Source: an uncultured Prolixibacteraceae bacterium (lineage in GTDB: Bacteria > Bacteroidota > Bacteroidia > Bacteroidales > Prolixibacteraceae). From it: a stretch of 56,088 bases of DNA. Every line of letters starts with the position of its first letter. The first letter of the stretch is position 1. Below the pieces are notes generated by a model that was given only the letters and a program-made list of their open reading frames with translations, did not search any database and was not told the DNA's origin. The translations under genes were made by a program, and so were the position numbers. The stretch spans positions 1 to 56,088 of the forward strand of contig CAILJH010000158.1 of the NCBI GenBank assembly GCA_903834475.1. Direction: 5' to 3'. This document shows, in pieces, positions 1 through 8,024 of the stretch.

Positions 1-149
1 AAGCTTTGAGAATTTCGTCACCAACCTGCTTTCAGGTCTTATTGCATATTCTTTTTTTCCAAAAAAGCCTTGTCTCAATATTGACATCATCGAAAGACCA
101 GCATTATTGGCGCATGCTTAGATCGAACTCACGTTATTTTAGAACTCAA

Positions 150-1061
150 ATGATAGATATTGATGAACTGGACGAAAAATTCAGTATAGAAGGCGAAGTC
201 GGATTTGCCGTACTGGAAGAAGAGCTGGCATTTGTAACCGTTTCGAACAAATATGCCGATGCCGACATTTGCCTTTATGGTGCGCACATTACCTCATTCA
301 GGCCACAAAACAATATGGATTTGCTGTGGTTAAGTCCGGAAAGTAGTTTTGAAGAAGGCAAACCAATCCGGGGTGGAATCCCGGTATGTTTCCCATGGTT
401 CGGCCCGCACAAAACCGATGCGGAAAAGCCACAACATGGTTTTGGACGGCTGATGTATTGGGATGTCAAGGCAACTTCAACCAATTCCGCCGGAGAATCG
501 GTAGTCACTTTGCAACTTTGTTCTTCCGAAGAAACAAAAGCATACTGGCCATATGATTTTTGTGCTGAAATGACTTTCGTAGTTGGCCGCACTTTAACTG
601 CAACTTTAAAAGTGACTAATACATCACGGGAACCCTTTGAATACACTTGTGCTTTGCATTCTTATTACAGTCTTTCGGGCATTGAAAACATTCAGATTGA
701 AGGTTTAAAAGGTATAACTTATTACAATCAGCTTACCGGCGAATTTGATATTCAGGAAGAAGAAAACCTGAACATTCAGGATGCCACAACCCGCCATTAC
801 CTGAATACCGAATCGGTTGTTGTAATTGATGATCCATTATTCCGTCGCAGAATTAAGGCCAGTAAAACAGGAAGCAAAGTCACCACAGTTTGGAATCCAG
901 GGGAGGAAACATGTGCTCAAATCGGTGATTTACCAGATTCCGGATACGAAACATTCGTGTGCGTTGAGGCAACCAATGCCTTTGATTATCCCATTCAACT
1001 TTCACCTGGTGAATCTCATGAAACCACCGCGATCATTGGGCTGGAAGAACAAGATGCATAA
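150..1061 (+). CDS. D-hexose-6-phosphate mutarotase (aldose 1-epimerase family)
   Basis: Predicted 303-residue cytoplasmic enzyme that interconverts the alpha and beta anomers of hexose 6-phosphates (YeaD-like galactose mutarotase superfamily). Visible marks are the phosphate/sugar-binding stretch RGGIPVCFPWFGP from R74, HGFGR with H96, ALHSYYSL with H170, and the candidate catalytic glutamate E273 in FVCVEATNA. Length fits the family. The frame is open upstream to base 6, but those 48 residues do not look like the family, so I chose the ATG at 150, which starts a typical N-terminus. The next gene overlaps its end by 8 bases, suggesting co-transcription. Nothing is recognisable in bases 1-149. 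Confidence 0.85.
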   Translation: MIDIDELDEKFSIEGEVGFAVLEEELAFVTVSNKYADADICLYGAHITSFRPQNNMDLLWLSPESSFEEGKPIRGGIPVCFPWFGPHKTDAEKPQHGFGRLMYWDVKATSTNSAGESVVTLQLCSSEETKAYWPYDFCAEMTFVVGRTLTATLKVTNTSREPFEYTCALHSYYSLSGIENIQIEGLKGITYYNQLTGEFDIQEEENLNIQDATTRHYLNTESVVVIDDPLFRRRIKASKTGSKVTTVWNPGEETCAQIGDLPDSGYETFVCVEATNAFDYPIQLSPGESHETTAIIGLEEQDA

Positions 1062-1524
1062 AACCAATGCTGCGCGTCTCCTCGATGCCAAAGGAATTTC
1101 GTATGAATTGGCCGAATACGAGGTGGATGAAAATGACCTGAGTGCAGCCACTCTGGCTAAAAAAATAGGCCAGGATATTGAGCAGATTTTCAAAACGCTT
1201 GTTCTTCGTGGCGATAAAACAGGTGTTTTTGTGGCAGTTATTCCCGGAAATACTGAAGTCGACCTGAAAAAAGCTGCCCGTGTATCCGGAAATAAGAATT
1301 GCGCCATGGTTCTGCAAAAGGAATTGCTGGGTTTGACCGGCTATATTCGTGGCGGTTGTTCTCCTCTGGGAATGAAAAAACCGTATCCGCTATACATCCA
1401 CGAAACCTGCCAGCTTTTCAATACGATTTTTATAAGTGCAGGGCTGCGGGGATTACAGCTCAAACTTAATCCTGATGATCTGGTCAAACTAACCGGTGCG
1501 GTAATTTGCGAAATAGCTGAATAG
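1054..1524 (+). CDS. ybaK: Cys-tRNA(Pro) deacylase, YbaK/EbsC family
   Basis: A 156-residue editing-domain protein of the YbaK/EbsC type, which hydrolyses cysteine mischarged onto tRNA-Pro by prolyl-tRNA synthetase. The pattern TLVLRGDKTGVFVAVIPGN followed by KKAARVSG and GYIRGGCSPLGMKK is characteristic; the GGCSPLG loop forms part of the substrate pocket. The frame runs upstream to 826 inside the mutarotase gene, but homologues start near MHKTNAARLL, so I place the start at the ATG at 1054, overlapping the previous stop by 8 bases. No regulatory site of its own is visible, so it is probably translated from the mutarotase message. Confidence 0.9.
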   Translation: MHKTNAARLLDAKGISYELAEYEVDENDLSAATLAKKIGQDIEQIFKTLVLRGDKTGVFVAVIPGNTEVDLKKAARVSGNKNCAMVLQKELLGLTGYIRGGCSPLGMKKPYPLYIHETCQLFNTIFISAGLRGLQLKLNPDDLVKLTGAVICEIAE

Positions 1525-1577
1525 TCGGGCTTCTAACTTTCAGGAAATAAAATGGCGTTTTTATAAAAGCTTTCTTT

Positions 1578-1585
1578 TATCTTTG
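1578..1585 (+). promoter_or_regulatory. Bacteroidota-type -7 promoter element
   Basis: TATCTTTG matches the Bacteroidota -7 consensus TAnnTTTG exactly and lies 22 bases before the ATG of the Gfo/Idh/MocA gene. No good -33 TTTG is visible at the expected spacing, so the call rests on the -7 box and its position. Confidence 0.5.
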
Positions 1586-1607
1586 GATAAACCTAAAAAC
1601 CCCGTTT

Positions 1608-2714
1608 ATGAACAATCCACTAAATCGCAGAACTTTTCTGACTCAATTATCGGCAGCAGCAATTGCCACCGGATTATCCTCAATCCCTTTTATTTCAAGC
1701 TCCAAATCGGTAAATCCGCAAAAGAAACTGGGTATTGCCCTGGTTGGCCTGGGATATTATTCTACAGGTATACTGATGCCTGCGCTTGAAAAAACTGAAA
1801 ATGTAAAACTGGTTGGCCTGGTAACCGGAACTCCGGAAAAAGCGAAGAAGTACGGAGAGAAATACAATATTCCCAAGGAGAACATTTACAACTACCAGAA
1901 CTTTGACGAAATAGCAAAAAACCCGTCTATCGATGTGATATATATCGTTTTGCCCAACAGTATGCACAAGGAATTTGTTATTCGTGCAGCCAAAGCCGGA
2001 AAGCAGGTGATTTGCGAAAAACCGATGGCTTTGAATGCCGCTGAATGCCGCGAAATGATTGGTGCCTGCCAGAAAGCCGGTGTTTCACTTTCGATAGGTT
2101 ACCGCCTGCATTACGAACCCTACACCCAACGCATCATGCAAATGGCCAAAGAAAAACCGTATGGTGATATTTTTATGGTACATGCTTCTGCAGGATGGAG
2201 AATGGGACGACCAACTGAACAGTGGAAAGCAAAAAGCAAACTTGGCGGCGGCGCAATCATGGACATGGGACCATATCCTTTGCAGGCCGCACGGTATTCT
2301 ACCGGAATGGAACCCATTGCAGTTACTGCTCAGATGTTTAATTCCGATCCGAAAGTTTTCGATGGAGTAGATGAAACTACCACTTTCCAACTTGAATTCC
2401 CAGGAAACATTTTCGCCAATTGTTCCACTACTTTTGCTGCCAACGTCAATTTTCTTACCATTAATGCACAAAAGGGAGATTACGGCCTCAATCCATTCAG
2501 TGGATACAATGGAATTCATGGATTCCTTCCCAATGGAGAAAAATTCGACTTTCCTGAAATGAACCAACAGGCCGCACAGATGGACGAAATGTGTCTGGCG
2601 ATTCTGGAAAAACGACCTTGCAAAACACCGGGTGAAGAAGGACTTCGCGATATGATCATTATTGATGCCATACGTGAATCGGTGCGCAAAGGAGGAATAA
2701 GAATCGTCCTCTAA
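1608..2714 (+). CDS. Gfo/Idh/MocA family oxidoreductase, Tat-exported
   Basis: A 368-residue NAD(P)-dependent sugar or polyol oxidoreductase with an N-terminal Rossmann domain (GLGYYSTG at about residue 50) and a C-terminal alpha/beta substrate domain. The family EKP motif is at E137-K138-P139, and a GYRLHYEP stretch follows. The N-terminus NRRTFLTQLSAAA carries a twin-arginine (R7, R8) and a hydrophobic stretch, so export to the periplasm in folded form with cofactor bound is likely, as for glucose-fructose oxidoreductase relatives. The exact substrate cannot be read from sequence. It has its own likely promoter at 1578 and a GTCATT-type inverted repeat just after the stop. Confidence 0.88.
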   Translation: MNNPLNRRTFLTQLSAAAIATGLSSIPFISSSKSVNPQKKLGIALVGLGYYSTGILMPALEKTENVKLVGLVTGTPEKAKKYGEKYNIPKENIYNYQNFDEIAKNPSIDVIYIVLPNSMHKEFVIRAAKAGKQVICEKPMALNAAECREMIGACQKAGVSLSIGYRLHYEPYTQRIMQMAKEKPYGDIFMVHASAGWRMGRPTEQWKAKSKLGGGAIMDMGPYPLQAARYSTGMEPIAVTAQMFNSDPKVFDGVDETTTFQLEFPGNIFANCSTTFAANVNFLTINAQKGDYGLNPFSGYNGIHGFLPNGEKFDFPEMNQQAAQMDEMCLAILEKRPCKTPGEEGLRDMIIIDAIRESVRKGGIRIVL

Positions 2715-2724
2715 ATCCATTTTT

Positions 2725-2778
2725 GGAAAGGGTCATTAGTCATTGAAATCCTTTTTCTCATGACAAATGACCCTTTCC
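2725..2778. repeat. GTCATT-type inverted repeat, copy A
   Basis: Perfect 13-bp arms, GGAAAGGGTCATT at 2725-2737 and its complement at 2766-2778, surround an AT-rich loop. The left arm continues into AGTCATT, which recurs near 51.04 kb. It lies between the oxidoreductase and TonB receptor genes and may double as a weak terminator. Confidence 0.6.
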
Positions 2779-2889
2779 TTTTTCCTATTTTACAATTCAT
2801 CCGCTTTTTTCGACAGTTCATCAACTTCTTTTTCGAATCGCGCTGACTATGTTTCACCTTTGAATCGTGAATTATATAGAAGTCAGAAA

Positions 2890-5055
2890 ATGAAACGAGC
2901 CATTCTTTTTATCTCCCTTTGCTTTCTTGGTTTAACTACCTTTTCGCAAACCATCATTTCAGGAAAAGTGACACAGATTAACGGGGAACCGATGCCCGGA
3001 ACCAACGCATTTTTATCGGGAACCTACGATGGCGGTTCGGCAAATAAAAACGGTGAATTCAAATTCAAAACCACAAAAACAGGCGAGTACATTTTGAAGG
3101 TGGAATTTGTGGGCTACGAATCGTTTTCTCGAAAAGTAGAACTGAAAGGAGATTCCATTCGGGTAAACGTTCAGTTGAAAGAAGCTTTTAATCAATTGAA
3201 TGCGGTGACCATCACGGCCGGAACTTTCGAAGCGGGTGACAAAAGACAGGCAGTAACCATCACTCCGCTCGACATGATGACCACTGCCGGAGCAGCCGGT
3301 GATGTTTATGGTGCACTGCAATCTCTTCCGGGAACAACCACGGTTGGAGAATCGGGTCGCTTGTTTGTGAAAGGCGGCGAAAGTGAAGAATCTCAAACCT
3401 ACATCGATGGTTCGCTGGTAACTGTTCCTTATCAGTCTTCGGCTCCAAATATGGGCGCTCGCGGAAGGTTCAATCCGTTCATGTTCAAAGGAACCGTTTT
3501 CAGTACGGGCGGATATTCTGCAGAATATGGACAGGCACTTTCGTCGGTGTTGTTACTCAATACTAACGATATGCCTGCGGAAGACCAGATTGATCTGTCA
3601 TTTTTATCGATTGGACTCGAGTTTGCCGGAACAAAAAAGTGGAATAACGGAGCAGTTACCGGAACCTTGAGCTACCATAATCTGGCCCCATACATGAACC
3701 TTGCACCTCAAAATTACAACTGGTCCCGCGCGCCGGAATCCACCTCAGCCGCGATTAGTTTCAGACAGAAAACAGGGAAAACCGGTTTGTTCAAATTTTA
3801 TTCCAGTTTCGACAACGACGGGTTTACCGTTCAACAAATTCATCCCGGTTCAGGCGTAATTCCAGTTGACTACAAACTGGCCAATGGCAATCAGTTTATG
3901 AATGTTTCCTGGAACGGAAATTTGGGTGAAAAATGGACAATGAATGCTTCAGGATCGTTTACAAATAATCAGGATGACATTCATTTTGAGCAGACTAAGG
4001 GTGCAAAAAACATCCAGGGAATCTTCCTGAAAAATGTATTTTCATACCCTATCAGCGAACGGTTTAGTCTGAAATTCGGCGGAGAATTCGTCCGAAAAGC
4101 CTATTCTCAGAATGCACAAATACAAAACGAAATACATGATAACAATTTTGCCAATCAATCGTTTTCAGGGTTCACTGAAGCGCAGATTTATGCCTCTTCG
4201 AAATTTGTAACGCGTGTCGGTGGACGGGTTGAGTATTCCGATTACCTGCAACGGTTCAATTTTTCTCCACGCTTTTCGGCAGCTTACAAAATAACCGGCA
4301 AAAGCCAGTTCTCATTGGCTTATGGCTGGTTCTATCAAAATCCTTTGGACGATTATCTGCTCTATACCAACCAGTTAAAACCTGAACGTGCCGATCATTA
4401 CACATTCAGTTTTCAATCGTCGGCCAACAGCCGGACCATCAGGGCTGAACTTTTTTACAAAGAATACAAGGATTTGGTCAAATTAAACGGCAATCAATTT
4501 TATCTGCCTTCAAGTTACAATAACTCCGGAACTGGCTATGCCAAAGGGTTTGACTTGTTCTGGAGAGATAAAAAAACTATTCAAAACGGCGATTACTGGA
4601 TATCGTATTCGTATCTGGATACCAAACGAAATTACCGAAATTTTCCGGTGGAAGCGGTTCCAACCTTTGCCAGTAAGCACAATTTGGCGGTAGTGTACAA
4701 GCACTGGTTTGGTGGCATGCGTTCGTATGCCGGGGTAAATTTAAAATACTCGTCGCCAAGGGTGTACAACAATCCAAACTCAACCGTTTTTAACGGCGAA
4801 AAGATGTTGCCCTACCGAAGTCTGGATGTAAGCTGGAGCTTTCTGTACCGCCAGAACATCATTATTTACGGTGCAGTAACCAATATTGCAGGTACTAAAA
4901 ATGAATTCGGACGCAGTTACGGAATTACACCCGATGAGTCAGGAATTTATCCAGGTACGGCCATTCAGCCCAGTTCGAACCGCTTTTTTGTGCTGGCTTG
5001 TTTTATCACCCTGACCCGGAAAGGAAATGCGAACCAGATGGAAAAGATTGAATAG
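2890..5055 (+). CDS. TonB-dependent receptor with carboxypeptidase-regulatory-like N-terminus
   Basis: Outer-membrane receptor of 721 residues. A signal peptide (MKRAILFISLCFLG, cleavage after TFSQ) is followed by a CarboxypepD_reg-like beta-sandwich (GKVTQINGEPMPGTNAFLSG to about residue 105), a plug domain with KGGESEESQTYIDG near residue 161, and a compact 22-strand-type barrel rich in alternating aromatic strands. It is shorter than SusC (about 1000 residues) and has no SusD neighbour, so it is not a typical polysaccharide-uptake pair; the ligand is unknown. The frame extends 41 codons upstream, but the signal peptide fixes the start at the ATG at 2890. A paired GC-rich repeat separates it from the next co-directional gene. 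Confidence 0.88.
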   Translation: MKRAILFISLCFLGLTTFSQTIISGKVTQINGEPMPGTNAFLSGTYDGGSANKNGEFKFKTTKTGEYILKVEFVGYESFSRKVELKGDSIRVNVQLKEAFNQLNAVTITAGTFEAGDKRQAVTITPLDMMTTAGAAGDVYGALQSLPGTTTVGESGRLFVKGGESEESQTYIDGSLVTVPYQSSAPNMGARGRFNPFMFKGTVFSTGGYSAEYGQALSSVLLLNTNDMPAEDQIDLSFLSIGLEFAGTKKWNNGAVTGTLSYHNLAPYMNLAPQNYNWSRAPESTSAAISFRQKTGKTGLFKFYSSFDNDGFTVQQIHPGSGVIPVDYKLANGNQFMNVSWNGNLGEKWTMNASGSFTNNQDDIHFEQTKGAKNIQGIFLKNVFSYPISERFSLKFGGEFVRKAYSQNAQIQNEIHDNNFANQSFSGFTEAQIYASSKFVTRVGGRVEYSDYLQRFNFSPRFSAAYKITGKSQFSLAYGWFYQNPLDDYLLYTNQLKPERADHYTFSFQSSANSRTIRAELFYKEYKDLVKLNGNQFYLPSSYNNSGTGYAKGFDLFWRDKKTIQNGDYWISYSYLDTKRNYRNFPVEAVPTFASKHNLAVVYKHWFGGMRSYAGVNLKYSSPRVYNNPNSTVFNGEKMLPYRSLDVSWSFLYRQNIIIYGAVTNIAGTKNEFGRSYGITPDESGIYPGTAIQPSSNRFFVLACFITLTRKGNANQMEKIE

Positions 5056-5057
5056 GA

Positions 5058-5204
5058 AAGCCTCCCCCAAACCCCCTCACAAAGAGGGGGCTTCTGGAAG
5101 CCCGGGTTAGAATAAATTTGTTTGTAAAGAATTAGTTATTACTTATAATTTCACAACTGGCTTTTTTTTAGCCCTCCCCCTCGGGGAGGGTTTGGGAGGG
5201 GCTC
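5058..5204. repeat. Paired CCTCC-type palindromic element, copy 1
   Basis: Two GC-rich hairpin units in opposite orientation, 5058-5093 (CCTCCCCCAAACCCCCTC then GAGGGGG) and 5170-5204 (CCCTCCCC then GGGGAGGG, TTTGGGAGGGG), flank an AT-rich spacer. The second unit ends 16 bases before the ATG of the next gene. Three further copies occur near 32.5, 43.4 and 49.9 kb. Confidence 0.8.
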
Positions 5205-5220
5205 TTAAATTAAAACAATC

Positions 5221-5862
5221 ATGAAAAAGATCATTTTATCACTTGCAGTAGTGTTGGTTAGTTTAGTTTCGATGGCTCAGAAGCCCGAGTATATGCAGGC
5301 CATGGGCGAAACTCTGGGAGGGTTCTCAACCTGTAAAAACGTGGAGGATTTTCAAGCTTTGGGAAACAAGTTTGAGATGATCGCCAATGCTGAAAAAGGC
5401 GAATGGCTGCCACTCTATTATCATGCTGAATGTTACATCCTGATGAGTTTTGTAGAGCTCTCTGATCCTGAAAAAAAAGACGGTTACCTGGATGTTGCCG
5501 GGAAATCGATCGAAAAATTACTGACAATGGTTCCCGGCGAAGCGGAAATTTATGCACTTCAGGCCTTTTACTTTACCGGTCGTCTCGTGGTTAACCCGAT
5601 GGAACGCGGGCAGGAATTCGGACAACTTACCGGACAGGCAACCGGCAAAGCACTGGCAATTGATCCGACCAATCCGCGAGCCAAAATGATGCAGCTTCAG
5701 ATGAACATCGGATCAGCTCCTTTTATGGGTGTGGATCCAAAATCATTTTGTCCGCAGGCAAAAGAATTGCTGGCCAACTGGGACAATTTCAAGCCAAAAT
5801 CAGCCATTCATCCAAACTGGGGAAAAGACCAGGTTGAAGGCATCGTGAAAGGCTGCGAGTAA
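5221..5862 (+). CDS. Secreted TPR-like protein of unknown function
   Basis: A 213-residue protein with a clear signal peptide (hydrophobic LAVVLVSLVS, cleavage after SMAQ). The mature part is helical and reads like degenerate tetratricopeptide repeats: paired helices around NVEDFQALGNKFEMIANA, EWLPLYYHAECYILMSF, EAEIYALQAFYFTGRL and GQATGKALAIDPTNPRAKM, the last resembling a TPR consensus end (A-x-x-x-DPxN). Probably periplasmic, perhaps a scaffold; I do not recognise a named family. It follows the TonB receptor in the same direction, separated by a repeat, so the two may share a transcript. Confidence 0.7.
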   Translation: MKKIILSLAVVLVSLVSMAQKPEYMQAMGETLGGFSTCKNVEDFQALGNKFEMIANAEKGEWLPLYYHAECYILMSFVELSDPEKKDGYLDVAGKSIEKLLTMVPGEAEIYALQAFYFTGRLVVNPMERGQEFGQLTGQATGKALAIDPTNPRAKMMQLQMNIGSAPFMGVDPKSFCPQAKELLANWDNFKPKSAIHPNWGKDQVEGIVKGCE

Positions 5863-5892
5863 TCGAATGAATTGAACTTGCCAAAATGAGCA

Positions 5893-6068
5893 TCATTGCG
5901 AAGGAGTTGGAGTGCAACGGAAACGGACTGAAGCAATCTGTTCAATGCATGAAACGAAAGATTGCTTCACTTCGTTACTAATGACAACATTATTTATTGT
6001 ACACATAATGAGGCGGATAATGTTGTCATAAAACCTGGTGTACTGATAGGTATGGGGACTCGCAATGA
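5893..6068. repeat. Compound nested inverted repeat in a 328-base intergenic gap
   Basis: Three sets of perfect inverted arms lie in the gap between the TPR-like gene and the LytS gene: TCATTGCGA (5893-5901) with its complement at 6060-6068; GAAGCAATCT (5930-5939) with its complement at 5959-5968; and ATGACAACATTAT (5981-5993) with its complement at 6017-6029. The first two match the common bacterial ATTGCGA...AGCAATCT style of dispersed repeat. The third looks like a separate unit inserted into the right half. The rest of the gap, up to 6190, shows no gene. Confidence 0.7.
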
Positions 6069-6190
6069 CGTATCGATTCAAGAACAAGAAAACACTCGAA
6101 AATTTAAACCTGGTTCCGGAAAGCACCATCTTCCGGGCCCGGATTTATCATTAACTTTACCAACTCGGCAAACTTTAAACTCATTTTAAA

Positions 6191-7234
6191 ATGAATCTTC
6201 CCGGATTTTGGAACAAACCTTTCTCAGCTTTCCGATTTTTAATGGCCAATGTCATTTTAAGCCTTTGCCTTATTTTCACCTTAATGTCCGGATTCTTTCA
6301 GGATTGGAAAACTTTTGGGATTGGATTTTTATGGGCCTTCAGTATAACTATCACGCAATGGACTGGATTGTCGATTATTTACAAAATCATTGATGATAGA
6401 ATTTCATGGATTGAAACCCCTGTCAGAAAGGTTATTGTTCAAATTTTTGTATTTCTCGCATATTCAATCAGTGCTTTTATCCTGGTTCAGCTTTTTAACT
6501 TTTATGTCTGGGTTGGTCAAAGTCCTTCACAGTCATGGGGTTCGATCCTCAAGTCTGTTCCTTATACTGTGCTGATTTCATTCATTATTTCATTGATATT
6601 TACAGCAACCGGATTTTTCTTTGCCTGGAAACGATCGTTTCAGCAAGCCGAAAAATTGAAAGCTGAGATGCTGGCCTACAAATACGAATCACTGCGGAAC
6701 CAGATTAATCCGCATTTCCTGTTCAACAGCCTAAATGTGTTGAGTGATCTGGTGTACGACGATCAGGCCCAGGCTGTCAGGTTTATCCGCCAGCTCAGCG
6801 ATTTATTCCGTTACGTACTCGACAGTCGCGATAAAGAACTCGTTCCGTTGAAAGATGAACTGGAATTTATTCAATCATTTACTTATCTGCTGAAAACACG
6901 GTTTGAAAATAAACTGAAGTTTGAGATTGATGTTCAGCCCGATTCAGATGATTATATTGTGCCGATGACGCTTCAGTTACTTATTGAAAATGCCGTGAAA
7001 CACAACGAAGTTTCTGAAGCATTTCCGCTCCGGATTTCAATACGAAAGAAGGATGATTGGCTTGAAGTTGAGAATAATCTGCAACCTAAAAATGTGGGTG
7101 ACGATTCTAAAAAGACCGGTTTGAAAAACATCATTCAGCAATATGCTTTCTTCTCGGAGAAGCCAATAAAAATTATCAGCTCAGATGAGAGTTACCGAAT
7201 TCGGGTACCCATTTTAAAATATATGGAGAAATGA
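6191..7234 (+). CDS. LytS/YehU-type sensor histidine kinase
   Basis: A 347-residue membrane sensor kinase. Four hydrophobic segments (about residues 15-35, 45-65, 75-100 and 110-140) precede a His_kinase domain of the LytS class. The phospho-accepting histidine is H175 in NPHFLFNSLNVL. The N-box LIENAVKHNE and a short G-box near GLKNIIQQYA complete the catalytic domain. No extracellular sensor domain is visible, so sensing is probably within the membrane. Its stop overlaps the start of the LytTR regulator gene by 4 bases, so the pair is translationally coupled. Confidence 0.93.
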   Translation: MNLPGFWNKPFSAFRFLMANVILSLCLIFTLMSGFFQDWKTFGIGFLWAFSITITQWTGLSIIYKIIDDRISWIETPVRKVIVQIFVFLAYSISAFILVQLFNFYVWVGQSPSQSWGSILKSVPYTVLISFIISLIFTATGFFFAWKRSFQQAEKLKAEMLAYKYESLRNQINPHFLFNSLNVLSDLVYDDQAQAVRFIRQLSDLFRYVLDSRDKELVPLKDELEFIQSFTYLLKTRFENKLKFEIDVQPDSDDYIVPMTLQLLIENAVKHNEVSEAFPLRISIRKKDDWLEVENNLQPKNVGDDSKKTGLKNIIQQYAFFSEKPIKIISSDESYRIRVPILKYMEK

Positions 7235-7980
7235 AAATTTTGATTCTTGAAGACGAATCCCGGGCCGCCAATCATCTGGAACGCTTGCTGGCAAAGGTTG
7301 CCCCAAATATGCAGGTAATTTTGAGAATCGAATCAGTGCGCGACGGGGTGAAATACCTGCAAAACAATCCCGGACCCGATCTGATTTTCTCAGATATTCA
7401 GCTTGCAGACGGACTGAGCTTTGAGATTTACAATCAGGTGACTGTTCGTTGTCCGATTATTTTTACCACCGCTTACGATCATTATGCGCTTGAAGCTTTC
7501 CAGACCAATGGCATCGACTATCTCCTTAAACCCATTGAAGAAGAGCGACTTAAACAGGCCATTGAAAAGGCCAGGCATTTTTCACCGGCACTTTTGCTCG
7601 AAAAGATTCTTTCAATCGGCAATCTGGGTTCAGAGAAAGCGTTCAAATCAAGGTTTATAGTGAAGGTCGGTGATAAGATAAAAAGCGTTCCTGTTGACGA
7701 AATTCTGGTATTCTACAGCCAGGAAAAAGCCAGTTTTATCCGTACTTCAGATGGTCATAATTATTGCATTGACTATGCCCTCGACCAACTGGAACCGATG
7801 CTCGACCCTGAAATTTACTTTCGGATTAATCGCAAATACCTTGTAAAAATTGATGCCTGTACCAACATTCTGGCATGGACCAACTCGCGGCTTCGTCTCA
7901 AAATTGATGGGATCGAAGATTCTGAAATCATTGTAGCCCGTGAGAGGGTTCAGGATTTTAAAAATTGGCTGGACCGATAG
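7231..7980 (+). CDS. LytTR-family DNA-binding response regulator
   Basis: A 249-residue regulator with a receiver domain (acidic residues EDE near residue 7, phospho-acceptor D55 in SDIQLADG, conserved K100 in LLKPI) and a C-terminal LytTR DNA-binding domain (about residues 140-245, with VDEILVFYSQ and INRKYLVKID). It is the cognate partner of the upstream histidine kinase: the genes overlap by 4 bases. The esterase gene begins 44 bases after its stop and could be a target or simply co-transcribed; no direct-repeat operator was recognised. Confidence 0.95.
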   Translation: MKILILEDESRAANHLERLLAKVAPNMQVILRIESVRDGVKYLQNNPGPDLIFSDIQLADGLSFEIYNQVTVRCPIIFTTAYDHYALEAFQTNGIDYLLKPIEEERLKQAIEKARHFSPALLLEKILSIGNLGSEKAFKSRFIVKVGDKIKSVPVDEILVFYSQEKASFIRTSDGHNYCIDYALDQLEPMLDPEIYFRINRKYLVKIDACTNILAWTNSRLRLKIDGIEDSEIIVARERVQDFKNWLDR

Positions 7981-8024
7981 GAAAAGCAAAGTTTTTCATA
8001 AATTGTGGCACAAATTGCAATCCC

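Noticed and set aside
826-1053. Longer N-terminus for the YbaK-type protein
   Set aside because: It lies entirely inside the mutarotase coding region and does not resemble the family.
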